DNA of 64,000 nt from Acinetobacter haemolyticus (lineage in GTDB: Bacteria; Pseudomonadota; Gammaproteobacteria; Pseudomonadales; Moraxellaceae). Below are positions 17,844 through 26,934 of this stretch, piece after piece. The position numbers and the translations under genes were made by a program. Where the stretch lies: NCBI RefSeq assembly GCF_900406815.1, contig NZ_OVCN01000013.1, forward strand, positions 1 through 64,000, in the 5' to 3' direction. The notes beneath the pieces were generated by a model. It was not told where the DNA came from. It saw only the letters and a program-made list of their open reading frames with translations, and searched no databases. Each line of letters opens with the position of its first letter. Within the stretch, counting starts at the first letter, position 1.

Positions 17844-19196
17844 ATGTCTTTAGATCTATCGGCTAAAAAAGCCACATCAATTAAGTTATTTAACTTTTCC
17901 ACTCCAGCGATGCGAGCATTCCATATGAGTTGGCTTGCTTTCTTCGTATGTTTCTTTGCTTGGTTTGCATGTGCACCGTTAATGCCAGTAATTGCTGGTG
18001 AGTTCAATTTGACCAAAGATCAAATTGCCAATATCAATATTGCCGCAGTTGCAATCACGATTGTTGTTCGACTTATCGTTGGGCCATTGTGTGATAAATA
18101 CGGTCCGCGCATCACTTATACCGCGTTACTGTTGATTGGAAGTATTCCTGTATTTGGGGTGGCAGCAGCCAATAGTTATGAGTCATTTCTATTCTTCCGC
18201 TTATTGATTGGTGCAATCGGTGCAAGCTTTGTGATCACGCAATATCACACCAGTATCATGTTTGCTCCAAATGTTGTGGGCACTGCAAACGCAGCCTCAG
18301 CAGGCTGGGGAAATGCAGGGGGTGGAGCAACTCAAGCACTTATGCCTTTAGTCCTAGCGGCACTGGTGATGTTTGGTGTTGAACAGGCAATGGGCTGGCG
18401 TGTTGCGCTGATCGTGCCTGGTTTGATGATGGTTATCGTTGGGATCTTGTATTGGAAATTTACACAAGATTGTCCTCAAGGCAACTTTAAAGAGCTTGGT
18501 GCACAGGGTGTCGTTGTTGGTAGCGATAAAAAGGGTGGTTTAGCAATCTTAATGCATGCGGCACGTAATTATCGCGTATGGATTCTCTTTATCTCTTATG
18601 CAGCGTGCTTTGGAATTGAAATTTTCATTCATAACATCATCGCGATGTACTACGTCACTCATTTTGAATTTGGTTTAAAAGAAGCGGGTTTAGCCGCGGG
18701 AATCTTTGGTCTGCTTGCGCTATTTGCCCGTGCTTTAGGTGGCATGGTGTCGGATAAAGTAGCACTTAAAAAAGGATTAGATGGGCGTACCAAGGTTCTA
18801 TTCCTCTTAATTCTGGGTGAAGGCTTATTCCTTATTCTTTTCTCTCAAATGAACAGCGTGACGCTGGCAATTCTGAGTATGACAGTTTTCGCGTTGTTCA
18901 CGCACATGGCGTGTGGTGCGACTTATGCATTAGTTCCATTCATTGATCGTGATGCTTTAGGTGGTGTTGCAGGCATTATCGGTGCAGGCGGCAATGTAGG
19001 TGCGGTTGCAGCAGGATTCTTATTGAAGGGTATGTTGGATATCCAAACATGTTTAATGGTCTTAGGTGGCTTGGTTGTTATCGCTGCGGGTTCTGTGATG
19101 TTTATTCGATTCTCGGTAGAGCATAAAGAAAAAGAACAACGTCTTTTTGAACAAGCACTTTTAGAACGCCACGCAGAACAAAACAGCGCAGCTTAA
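17844..19196 (+). CDS. narK: Nitrate/nitrite transporter, NarK/NasA family (MFS)
   Basis: A 450-residue inner-membrane carrier with about 12 hydrophobic segments. Family markers include the substrate arginine region TIVVRLIVGPLCDKYGPR, the first nitrate signature region FRLLIGAIGASFVITQYHTS, AASAGWGNAGGGATQ, and the second signature GGVAGIIGAGGNVGAVAAG. It imports nitrate for assimilation, which suits its position ahead of nirB and nasA. I chose ATG 17844 because AGGAG (17833-17837) touches the other in-frame ATG at 17838 and is spaced 6 nt from 17844. It is the first gene of the operon. Confidence 0.94.
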   Translation: MSLDLSAKKATSIKLFNFSTPAMRAFHMSWLAFFVCFFAWFACAPLMPVIAGEFNLTKDQIANINIAAVAITIVVRLIVGPLCDKYGPRITYTALLLIGSIPVFGVAAANSYESFLFFRLLIGAIGASFVITQYHTSIMFAPNVVGTANAASAGWGNAGGGATQALMPLVLAALVMFGVEQAMGWRVALIVPGLMMVIVGILYWKFTQDCPQGNFKELGAQGVVVGSDKKGGLAILMHAARNYRVWILFISYAACFGIEIFIHNIIAMYYVTHFEFGLKEAGLAAGIFGLLALFARALGGMVSDKVALKKGLDGRTKVLFLLILGEGLFLILFSQMNSVTLAILSMTVFALFTHMACGATYALVPFIDRDALGGVAGIIGAGGNVGAVAAGFLLKGMLDIQTCLMVLGGLVVIAAGSVMFIRFSVEHKEKEQRLFEQALLERHAEQNSAA

Positions 19197-19223
19197 TTGC
19201 AATCGGATTTTAGGAGAAACACA

Positions 19224-21770
19224 ATGAAATTAGTGATGATTGGTCACGGTATGGTGGGTCATAAATTCATCGAAGCCATCTTAGAGAAAGCTGATGATGA
19301 ATTAGAGATAACAATCCTTGCTGAAGAACCACGTATTGCATATGACCGCGTACATTTGACTGAATATTTTTCAGGTAAATCAGCGAAAGATTTATCACTT
19401 GCTCGTTTTGATTTCGCGGATGCACATGGAATTGATCTTCGTTTAAATACCAAAGCGACGGCAATTGATACGACTGAACAAACGATCACGACTAATCATG
19501 GTGATGTGATTCACTATGATAAATTGGTATTGGCGACAGGTTCATATGCCTTTGTTCCACCAATCGCGGGTAATGATCGTGAAAACTGTTTTGTTTACCG
19601 TACTATTGAAGATTTAGATGCAATTCGTGCTGCAAGCTTGAATGCGACATCTGGTGTGGTCATCGGTGGTGGTCTACTTGGGTTAGAAGCGGCTAAAGCT
19701 TTACGTGATTTAAATCTAGAAACCCATGTAGTTGAATTTGCACCTCGTTTAATGGCGGTACAAATTGATGATTTAGGCGGTAAAGTATTACGCCGTAAAA
19801 TCGAAAACTTAGGTGTAAAAGTTCATACTCAAAAAGCAACGCAATGTATTGAAGCAGGTAATAATGCCAAGCATGTGATGAAGTTTGCTGATGGTAGTGA
19901 GCTTGAAACGGATGTGATTTTATTCTCTGCGGGAATTCGTCCACGTGATGAATTAGCACGTTCTTGTGGTTTAGCGCTTGGAGAGCGTGGTGGTATCAAA
20001 ATCAATGATTACTGTCAAACATCTGATGAAAACATTTACGCAATTGGTGAATGTGCGCTTTGGGATAATAAAATTTATGGTCTGGTGGCACCTGGCTATG
20101 ATATGGCGCGTATTGCAGCCAAACATATCTTAGCTGAAGAAACACATTGTTTCGCTGGTGCTGATATGAGCACTAAGTTGAAATTGATGGGTGTAGATGT
20201 GGCGTCGGTTGGTGATGCACATGGCATGACACCAAATTCGCTAAGCTATTTCTATGCAGACGAAGATGCGTTGGTTTATAAGAAAATCGTTGTTGATGCA
20301 GATAAAACCAAATTACTGGGTGCAGTGCTCGTTGGTGATGCAAAAGAGTATAACGATCTTCTGCAAATGATGTTGAATGGTATGGCATTGCCAGAAACAC
20401 CTGAAAGTCTGATCATGCCTGGATTTGCTGATTCGGGTGCGAAGGCGGGTGGCAGTGGCGTGGATTTGCTTCCAGACAGCGCGACGATTTGTTCATGTAA
20501 CAACGTATCAAAAGCAGATATTTGCCAAGCGATTTGTGATGGTTCAACTTCACTCGGTGCTTTAAAGAAATGTACTAAAGCAGCAACGGCATGTGGTGGT
20601 TGTGCGCCATTAGTCACTCAAGTTTTAAAATCTGAGTTACAACGTCAAGGTGTAACGGTCAATAACCATGTGTGTGAGCACTTCCCATACTCACGCCAAG
20701 AGATTTATCACTTGGTGCGTGTTAATGAAATCAAGACATTTGATGATTTGATTCAACAACATGGTCATGGTTTGGGTTGTGATATTTGTAAACCAATGAC
20801 AGCGAATATCTTGGCATCATGCTGGAATGACTTTGTATTGGAGCCAACGCACGCAGGCCTACAAGACAGTAATGACTACTACTTAGGAAATATCCAAAAG
20901 GATGGTTCATATTCAGTTGTACCGCGTATGGCAGGTGGTGAAGTCACGCCAGATGGTTTGATTGCTGTAGGTCAAATTGCTAAAAAATATAACCTCTATA
21001 CCAAAATTACTGGCGGTCAACGTGTTGACTTATTTGGTGCTCAACTACACGAGTTACCATTTATTTGGGAAGAGTTGAATGCAGCAGGCTTCGAGTCAGG
21101 TCATGCTTACGGTAAATCATTACGTACTGTGAAATCATGTGTGGGTAGCACTTGGTGCCGCTATGGTGTGGATGATTCTGTTGGTTTAGCGATTGAATTA
21201 GAAAACCGCTACAAAGGCTTACGTTCACCGCATAAACTAAAAATGGCAGTGTCAGGCTGTACACGTGAGTGTGCTGAAGCACAAGGTAAAGATGTCGGTG
21301 TGATTGCGACTGAAAAAGGCTGGAACCTCTATGTATGTGGTAATGGTGGAATGAAACCACGTCATGCAGAGCTTTTAGCTTCTGACCTAGATACTGAAAC
21401 TTTGATTCGTTATATCGACCGTTTCTTTATGTTCTATATCCAAACTGCTGACCGTTTGCAACGTACCAGCGTATGGCGTGACAACATGGAAGGTGGTTTA
21501 GATTATCTCAAAGCTGTGATTGTTGATGATTCTCTAGGTCTTGCTGAAGAGCTTGAAAATCGCATGGCGCATGTTATTGGAACGTATCAAGACGAATGGC
21601 GTACTGCGGTAGAAAATCCTGAGATTCGTAAACGTTTCCAAACTTACATCAATGCAAGCGCGGAAGAGCAAGCCGATCCATATATTCAATTTACTGAAGT
21701 GCGTGATCAAATCCGTCCATTAAATGAAGCTGAACGTTCAGTTGATCGTATCCCGATGGTAGAAGCATAA
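19224..21770 (+). CDS. nirB: Assimilatory NAD(P)H nitrite reductase, large subunit
   Basis: Reduces nitrite to ammonium with six electrons from NAD(P)H. The 848-residue protein has an N-terminal FAD/NAD domain (LVMIGHGMVGHKF; second GxGxxG in VVIGGGLLGLEAAK), a BFD-like [2Fe-2S] domain (CSCNNVS near 423, CGGCAPL near 456), a ferredoxin-like half domain, and the siroheme/4Fe-4S domain. Its four cysteines lie in SCVGSTWCRYG (near 638) and SGCTRECAEA (near 678). ATG 19224 is preceded by AGGAGA. Domain order and length match NirB. It is 28 bp after the transporter and 12 bp before the NirD fusion. Confidence 0.97.
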   Translation: MKLVMIGHGMVGHKFIEAILEKADDELEITILAEEPRIAYDRVHLTEYFSGKSAKDLSLARFDFADAHGIDLRLNTKATAIDTTEQTITTNHGDVIHYDKLVLATGSYAFVPPIAGNDRENCFVYRTIEDLDAIRAASLNATSGVVIGGGLLGLEAAKALRDLNLETHVVEFAPRLMAVQIDDLGGKVLRRKIENLGVKVHTQKATQCIEAGNNAKHVMKFADGSELETDVILFSAGIRPRDELARSCGLALGERGGIKINDYCQTSDENIYAIGECALWDNKIYGLVAPGYDMARIAAKHILAEETHCFAGADMSTKLKLMGVDVASVGDAHGMTPNSLSYFYADEDALVYKKIVVDADKTKLLGAVLVGDAKEYNDLLQMMLNGMALPETPESLIMPGFADSGAKAGGSGVDLLPDSATICSCNNVSKADICQAICDGSTSLGALKKCTKAATACGGCAPLVTQVLKSELQRQGVTVNNHVCEHFPYSRQEIYHLVRVNEIKTFDDLIQQHGHGLGCDICKPMTANILASCWNDFVLEPTHAGLQDSNDYYLGNIQKDGSYSVVPRMAGGEVTPDGLIAVGQIAKKYNLYTKITGGQRVDLFGAQLHELPFIWEELNAAGFESGHAYGKSLRTVKSCVGSTWCRYGVDDSVGLAIELENRYKGLRSPHKLKMAVSGCTRECAEAQGKDVGVIATEKGWNLYVCGNGGMKPRHAELLASDLDTETLIRYIDRFFMFYIQTADRLQRTSVWRDNMEGGLDYLKAVIVDDSLGLAEELENRMAHVIGTYQDEWRTAVENPEIRKRFQTYINASAEEQADPYIQFTEVRDQIRPLNEAERSVDRIPMVEA

Positions 21771-21782
21771 GGAGAATCAAAA

Positions 21783-23402
21783 ATGACAAATCTAAAAGAC
21801 ATGAATATGCTTCCAGAAAATCAATGGATCGATGTGTGTCATCTTGATGACATCACACCAAATACAGGTGTCGGTGCACTTGTTGCGGATCAATCAGTTG
21901 CTTTATTTCGCGTAGGGAACGAAAAACGTATTTATGCGTTAAGTAATAAAGATCCGTTTAGCCAAGCAAATGTTATGGCGCGCGGTATTATTGGTGATTT
22001 GCAAGGTGAGCGGGTTATTGCTTCACCGATTTATAAGCAACACTTCAGTTTAGCAACAGGTCGATGCTTAGAAGATAAAGATCAAAAGCTTTCTGTTTTT
22101 CCAACCAAAATCGAAAATGGTCGAGTTTGGGTAGGTACTGTTCCGCAAAAAACTTATATTACCAATAACGGTGTTTCGCAAGAAAAATTGAAGCTCGTTT
22201 TGATCGGTAATGGTTTGGCTGGAATGCGCTGTCTAGAAGATTTACTCGACATGGCACCTGATCGTTATGACGTAACCGTTATTGGTGAAGAGCCTTGGGG
22301 TAACTATAACCGTATCATGCTTTCGCCAGTGCTGTCTGGTGAAAAAACCATTGATGACATCATGTTGCACCCACATGCATGGTATAGCGATAAGGGCATC
22401 AAATTTATTGCCGATGATCCAGCTGTGAAAATTGATCGTACTCGTAAAGTGGTACATACGCAAAACGGCGAAAGTGTCGATTATGATCGTTTGATTATTG
22501 CAACAGGTTCATCGCCATTTATCCCGCCTGTGCAAGGTGTGGATTTGAAAGGCGTGATTAGTTTCCGCGATATTTATGATGTCAACACCATGATTCAATA
22601 CGCTGAAAGCAAGAAAAATGCGGTGGTGATTGGAGGTGGTTTGCTTGGGTTGGAAGCTGCTTATGGCCTTGTCCAGCGCGGTATGAATGTCACTGTTCTT
22701 CACCTGATGGATCGTATCATGGAGCGCCAGCTTGATGGACGTGCGAGTTCAATGTTGCGTCATAGTATTGAGCAAAAAGGTATCAATATTATTACTGAGG
22801 CAAATACTGAAGCCTTAATAGGTCAAGATGGTCATGTGAGCCAAGTTCGTCTGAAAGATGGCACGGTGTTGGATGCTGACCTTGTGGTGTTTGCAGTCGG
22901 TATTCGTCCAAATATTGCTTTGGCTCAAAGTGCTGGTTTGCGTTGTAATCGTGGTATTTTGGTTAATGACACGATGCAAACCTTTGACCCAAGTATTTAT
23001 GCAGTGGGTGAATGTATTGAGCATCGTAATCAGACTTTTGGTCTTGTTGAACCATTGTGGGGACAAGCATTTATCTGTGCGACACACTTGGCAGAACACG
23101 GTAGTTTAACTTTCAAATCACCAACCGTGCCAACTCAGCTTAAAGTGAGTGGTGTTGATGTATTCTCGGCTGGAAATTTTGAACCGAAAGAAGATTATGA
23201 AGACATTATTTTGAATGATGAAAAACGACAAATTTACAAACGTATCATTATTCAAAAAGATAAAGTCATCGGTGCTGTTTTGTTCGGTGATACTGAAGAT
23301 GGCATGTGGTATGCGGAATTGATTGCAGATCAAACACCAATTTCAACATTTAGAAATAAATTGTTATTTGGTAAGGATTTTGCAATGAAGAAAGCAGGTT
23401 AA
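21783..23402 (+). CDS. NirD-like Rieske-fold domain fused to an FAD/NAD(P) oxidoreductase
   Basis: A 539-residue fusion. Residues 1 to about 118 resemble the NirD small subunit (WIDVCHLDDITPNTGVGALV, VIASPIYKQHFSLATGRCLED). As in other NirD proteins, no complete pair of Cys-His Rieske ligand motifs is visible. From about residue 136 a pyridine-nucleotide-disulfide-type flavoprotein begins (LVLIGNGLAGMRCLEDLL, then VVIGGGLLGLEAAYG, then YAVGECIEH), similar to the first domain of NirB. The flavoprotein half could pass NADH electrons to NasA, as NasB or NasC do elsewhere, while the NirD half stabilises NirB. This division of labour is inference. Confidence 0.85.
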   Translation: MTNLKDMNMLPENQWIDVCHLDDITPNTGVGALVADQSVALFRVGNEKRIYALSNKDPFSQANVMARGIIGDLQGERVIASPIYKQHFSLATGRCLEDKDQKLSVFPTKIENGRVWVGTVPQKTYITNNGVSQEKLKLVLIGNGLAGMRCLEDLLDMAPDRYDVTVIGEEPWGNYNRIMLSPVLSGEKTIDDIMLHPHAWYSDKGIKFIADDPAVKIDRTRKVVHTQNGESVDYDRLIIATGSSPFIPPVQGVDLKGVISFRDIYDVNTMIQYAESKKNAVVIGGGLLGLEAAYGLVQRGMNVTVLHLMDRIMERQLDGRASSMLRHSIEQKGINIITEANTEALIGQDGHVSQVRLKDGTVLDADLVVFAVGIRPNIALAQSAGLRCNRGILVNDTMQTFDPSIYAVGECIEHRNQTFGLVEPLWGQAFICATHLAEHGSLTFKSPTVPTQLKVSGVDVFSAGNFEPKEDYEDIILNDEKRQIYKRIIIQKDKVIGAVLFGDTEDGMWYAELIADQTPISTFRNKLLFGKDFAMKKAG

Positions 23403-23410
23403 TCATCTTA

Positions 23411-23438
23411 GGGTTTAGGTTCCTCGGTGCCTAAACCC
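23411..23438 (+). other. Intercistronic hairpin between the NirD fusion and nasA
   Basis: GGGTTTAGG (23411-23419) and CCTAAACCC (23430-23438) form a perfect 9-bp stem with a 10-nt loop. No T tract follows on the plus strand, so it is not an ordinary terminator. It may stabilise mRNA ends or modulate nasA expression within the operon. Confidence 0.6.
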
Positions 23439-23487
23439 AAACAGAACGTGAAATTCAGGCATAGATGAAATAGGTGAAGGGGCAGTC

Positions 23488-26268
23488 ATGAACAGTATTC
23501 AAAATTTAGAACACAGTCGCTCCGATCAAGCAGAAACAATCATTACAAAAACAACGTGTCCCTATTGTGGGGTTGGGTGTGGTGTTGATGTCACGGTTAA
23601 TCATAAAGCACAAGGCACAACGGTTCAGGTTGCTGGTGATTTGGAACATCCATCTAATTTTGGACGCCTTTGTATTAAAGGCAGTAATTTAGCGGATACT
23701 TTAGGATTAGAAACTCGCGTTTTGCATCCGATGTTTGGTCGTAAGAATCATCGTAAAGTAACGACATGGGATGCAGCCATAGAAAAAATCGCAGATCAAT
23801 TCCAAGCTTGTATTGATCAATACGGTCGTGAAAGTGTGGCATTTTATGTATCAGGGCAGCTATTGACTGAAGATTATTATGTTGTCAATAAGTTTGTGAA
23901 AGGCTATCTGGGTACAGCCAATATTGATACCAATTCACGTCTGTGTATGTCTTCAGCAGTTGCAGCGCATAAGCGTGCTTTTGGTGAGGATATCGTGCCA
24001 GCGAGTTATGAAGATTTTGAATTTACCGATATGGTGGTGTTGGTGGGTTCAAATACTGCATGGTGCCATCCTGTGCTGTACCAACGCATCATGCAGGCGA
24101 AAAGTAAAAATCCAGATTTATTTGTCGTTGTGGTTGATCCACGTTTTACCAGCACTTGTGAACAAGCGGATTTACATCTTCCAATTTTGCCTGGACAAGA
24201 TGTCGCCCTATTTAATGGTTTATTGCAGTACTTATATAAGAATAACTTTATTGATCAACATTTTGTCGATACACATACTGAAGGCCTAGACGCATTATTA
24301 GAATCCAGTCAGACCGAAACTGATTTTGACTCAGTCGTGAAACGTACAGGTATTTCAGCAGAAAAATTAAAATTCTTTTTTGAAAAATTTGCCACCACTG
24401 AAAAAGTCGTTAGCTTATTTTCAATGGGTGTGAATCAATCTTCTCAAGGAGTCAATAAAGCCAATAGCATTATCAATTGCCATCTTTTGACAGGTAAAAT
24501 TGGAAAATTAGGTGCTGCGCCATTCTCAATGACAGGTCAACCGAATGCCATGGGTGGTCGTGAAGTTGGTGGCTTAGCCAATATGTTGGCAGCACATATG
24601 GATATTGATAATCCATCCCACCAAACACTTGTACAAAATTTTTGGAACAGTCCTGTGATTGCCAATCAGGCAGGGCTGAAAGCAGTTGATTTATTTCAGG
24701 CTGTAGAATCTGGAAAGATCAAAGCCCTTTGGATTATGGCAACCAATCCAGTAGTGAGTTTACCTGACGCGGATCAAGTGAAACGCGCATTGGATAAATG
24801 TGAATTTGTCGTAGTTTCAGACATTTGTGCTGATACCGATACCACAGCTTATGCGGATGTGTTGCTTCCTGCGTTAGGTTGGGGAGAAAAAGATGGCACG
24901 GTGACCAATTCAGAACGCCGTATTTCACGTCAAAGAGCTTTTTTACCTGCGCCAAAGCAAGCAAAAGCAGACTGGTGGGCCGTTGCTGAAGTTGCGAAAA
25001 AATTAGGTTTTTCTGGTTTTGATTTTAATCATGCATGTGACATCTTTAATGAGCATGCTGCGTTATCGGCGCATCAAAATGCAAGTTTGGATCAACGTGA
25101 TCAAGTTGAAAACTTTCGTTATTTCAATCTAAAAGGATTAATGAATCTATCTTTGGATGAATATGATCATTTACGTCCGATCCAATGGCCCGTTTGGGAA
25201 AAAGGTCAAAGTACAGCGGTTGAGCAGTTGTTTAATCAAGGTTTGTTTAGCCATAAAAGCAAAAAAGCAAAACTGATCCCGACAGTTGCAATCGACCCTG
25301 TTCATGCAATTTCTGAAGATTATCCTTTAGTGTTGAATACAGGACGTATTCGTGATCAATGGCATACGATGACACGTACAGGTTTATCAGCAAATCTGAC
25401 CACTCATCGAGCTGAACCATTTTGTGAAATTCACCCGAATGACGCTTTAAAATTTGGTATCCGCGATAAAGCATTGGTTGAGGTGAAGTCACAATGGGGC
25501 AGTTGTGTCTTACGTGTCACTTTGGCTCAAGGCGTTCGCCGTGGTCAAATTTTTGCACCGATACATTGGACGGAGCAAGTTGCGTCTGATGCACGTGTCG
25601 GAAAAGTAGTTAATCCTGTTGTAGATGCAATTTCAGGCGAACCTGAGTTTAAACATACACCTGTTGCAATTCAGCCGTTCCATACGACATGGCAAGGTGT
25701 TTTGTATGTTCGAGATGGGTTTGAACAACAAATCAAAACCTCATTGCAAACTTGTGCATGGTGGGCAAAAGTTAAAATAGCCAAAGCAGTTCGTTTTGAA
25801 ATTGCAGATCGTCACAACTTTGATCAGACGCAGAAGAATTTAAAAAGTTTCTTGCCTTTTGTAGATGAAACCTATGAATGGTTAAGTATCGAAGATGTTT
25901 CAGCGCAAATGAGTCATAGCATCATTTTAAAAGATGGGATTTTAATTGCCAGTCTCTATATTGCACCATCGGATATGTTGCCTGATCGTGATTGGGTGGC
26001 GAGTTTATTCAAACGTGAGCGTTTAAGTGCATTACATCGTAAAGCCTTACTTGCGGGTATGCCGATGTCAGCCGCAAATAATGATGGACCATTGGTTTGT
26101 AGCTGCTTTAAAGTAGGTAAAAATAAGATCATTGAAGCGATTAAAACGCAGAATATTACTCATGAGAAGCAAGTGACGGCTTGTCTAAAAGCGGGTGGTA
26201 ATTGTGGTTCTTGTTTACCTGAGATCAGAGGTTTGATTAAAACCTGCCAGTTGGAGGCGGAAGCATGA
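23488..26268 (+). CDS. nasA: Assimilatory nitrate reductase catalytic subunit
   Basis: Cytoplasmic molybdenum enzyme reducing nitrate to nitrite. The 926-residue protein begins with a 4Fe-4S motif (C24-x2-C27-x3-C31, fourth Cys in RLCIKGS). It carries the Mo-ligand cysteine in NSRLCMSSA (Cys153) and the bis-MGD family blocks, for example TGQPNAMGGREVGG. It ends with a BFD-like [2Fe-2S] domain (LVCSCFKVG near 870, GGNCGSCLPE near 905). There is no Tat signal peptide. The extra C-terminal iron-sulfur domain is as in Klebsiella NasA. GGTGAAGGGG precedes the start. It overlaps mobA by 4 bp. Confidence 0.96.
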   Translation: MNSIQNLEHSRSDQAETIITKTTCPYCGVGCGVDVTVNHKAQGTTVQVAGDLEHPSNFGRLCIKGSNLADTLGLETRVLHPMFGRKNHRKVTTWDAAIEKIADQFQACIDQYGRESVAFYVSGQLLTEDYYVVNKFVKGYLGTANIDTNSRLCMSSAVAAHKRAFGEDIVPASYEDFEFTDMVVLVGSNTAWCHPVLYQRIMQAKSKNPDLFVVVVDPRFTSTCEQADLHLPILPGQDVALFNGLLQYLYKNNFIDQHFVDTHTEGLDALLESSQTETDFDSVVKRTGISAEKLKFFFEKFATTEKVVSLFSMGVNQSSQGVNKANSIINCHLLTGKIGKLGAAPFSMTGQPNAMGGREVGGLANMLAAHMDIDNPSHQTLVQNFWNSPVIANQAGLKAVDLFQAVESGKIKALWIMATNPVVSLPDADQVKRALDKCEFVVVSDICADTDTTAYADVLLPALGWGEKDGTVTNSERRISRQRAFLPAPKQAKADWWAVAEVAKKLGFSGFDFNHACDIFNEHAALSAHQNASLDQRDQVENFRYFNLKGLMNLSLDEYDHLRPIQWPVWEKGQSTAVEQLFNQGLFSHKSKKAKLIPTVAIDPVHAISEDYPLVLNTGRIRDQWHTMTRTGLSANLTTHRAEPFCEIHPNDALKFGIRDKALVEVKSQWGSCVLRVTLAQGVRRGQIFAPIHWTEQVASDARVGKVVNPVVDAISGEPEFKHTPVAIQPFHTTWQGVLYVRDGFEQQIKTSLQTCAWWAKVKIAKAVRFEIADRHNFDQTQKNLKSFLPFVDETYEWLSIEDVSAQMSHSIILKDGILIASLYIAPSDMLPDRDWVASLFKRERLSALHRKALLAGMPMSAANNDGPLVCSCFKVGKNKIIEAIKTQNITHEKQVTACLKAGGNCGSCLPEIRGLIKTCQLEAEA

Positions 26269-26894
26269 ATACAGATTTTCCCGTTACAGATCTCGTGATC
26301 TTGGCGGGAGGACAGGCAAGACGAATGAATGGGATGAACAAACTGTTGCAACAGTTTGATGATCAGATTCAATTGTCAAAAATTTGTCAGCACTTTAAAT
26401 CAGAAGTACAACAGATCTGGATCAATAGCCATCGTGATAGCTCGATCTATAAAAGTATAGAGCCAGATGTTGAATGCTTTTCAGACGATCAACATGGCTT
26501 TTTAGGTCCATTAATGGGAATGAAAAGTGCATGGTCACATGTACAAGCAGAATATGCGTTATTTATTCCTTGTGATGTGACTTATATTCCAAATCAAGTA
26601 CTTGCAAAACTACATCGTGCCTTAGAGAAAAATCCGCAAGCAGCGGTGGCGTATGTGAATATCAATGGCGATGCCTTGTACCCATTTTGCTTGCTAAAAA
26701 GAGCCAGTTTGTCGATATTAGAACACCAGCTTGCGGCAAATAAATTAAGTTTAAGAGCGACTTTTAGGCAACTACATGCTCAACATGTTGTCTTTCAAAA
26801 GCAAAGTCTGTTTTGTCATAGCATCAATTCTTTGGATGAGCTGCAGCAATACAAGCAAATGAAAGCTTTTAAACAGATGTTTACTACAAACTGA
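26265..26894 (+). CDS. mobA: Molybdenum cofactor guanylyltransferase
   Basis: Attaches GMP to molybdopterin to make the MGD form used by NasA. The 209-residue protein has the nucleotidyltransferase signature LAGGQARRMNGMNKL near the N-terminus and the metal-binding region LFIPCDVTYIP. The usual LAGGxxxRMGGxDK loop is altered: MNGMNK stands where MGGxDK is common, so the Asp before Lys is Asn. The ATG overlaps the nasA stop by 4 bp, coupling cofactor maturation to the enzyme. It is the last gene of the nitrate operon. Only a weak imperfect hairpin with a T run (about 26893-26925) follows. Confidence 0.85.
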   Translation: MNTDFPVTDLVILAGGQARRMNGMNKLLQQFDDQIQLSKICQHFKSEVQQIWINSHRDSSIYKSIEPDVECFSDDQHGFLGPLMGMKSAWSHVQAEYALFIPCDVTYIPNQVLAKLHRALEKNPQAAVAYVNINGDALYPFCLLKRASLSILEHQLAANKLSLRATFRQLHAQHVVFQKQSLFCHSINSLDELQQYKQMKAFKQMFTTN

Positions 26895-26934
26895 TCGGTG
26901 AAAAGCTTTCATGTGATTTTTTTAAAATAAGGGT

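Noticed and set aside
19259..21360. Several minus-strand open reading frames opposite nirB
   Set aside because: They are antisense shadows of a complete NirB sequence with all cofactor motifs in the plus frame.
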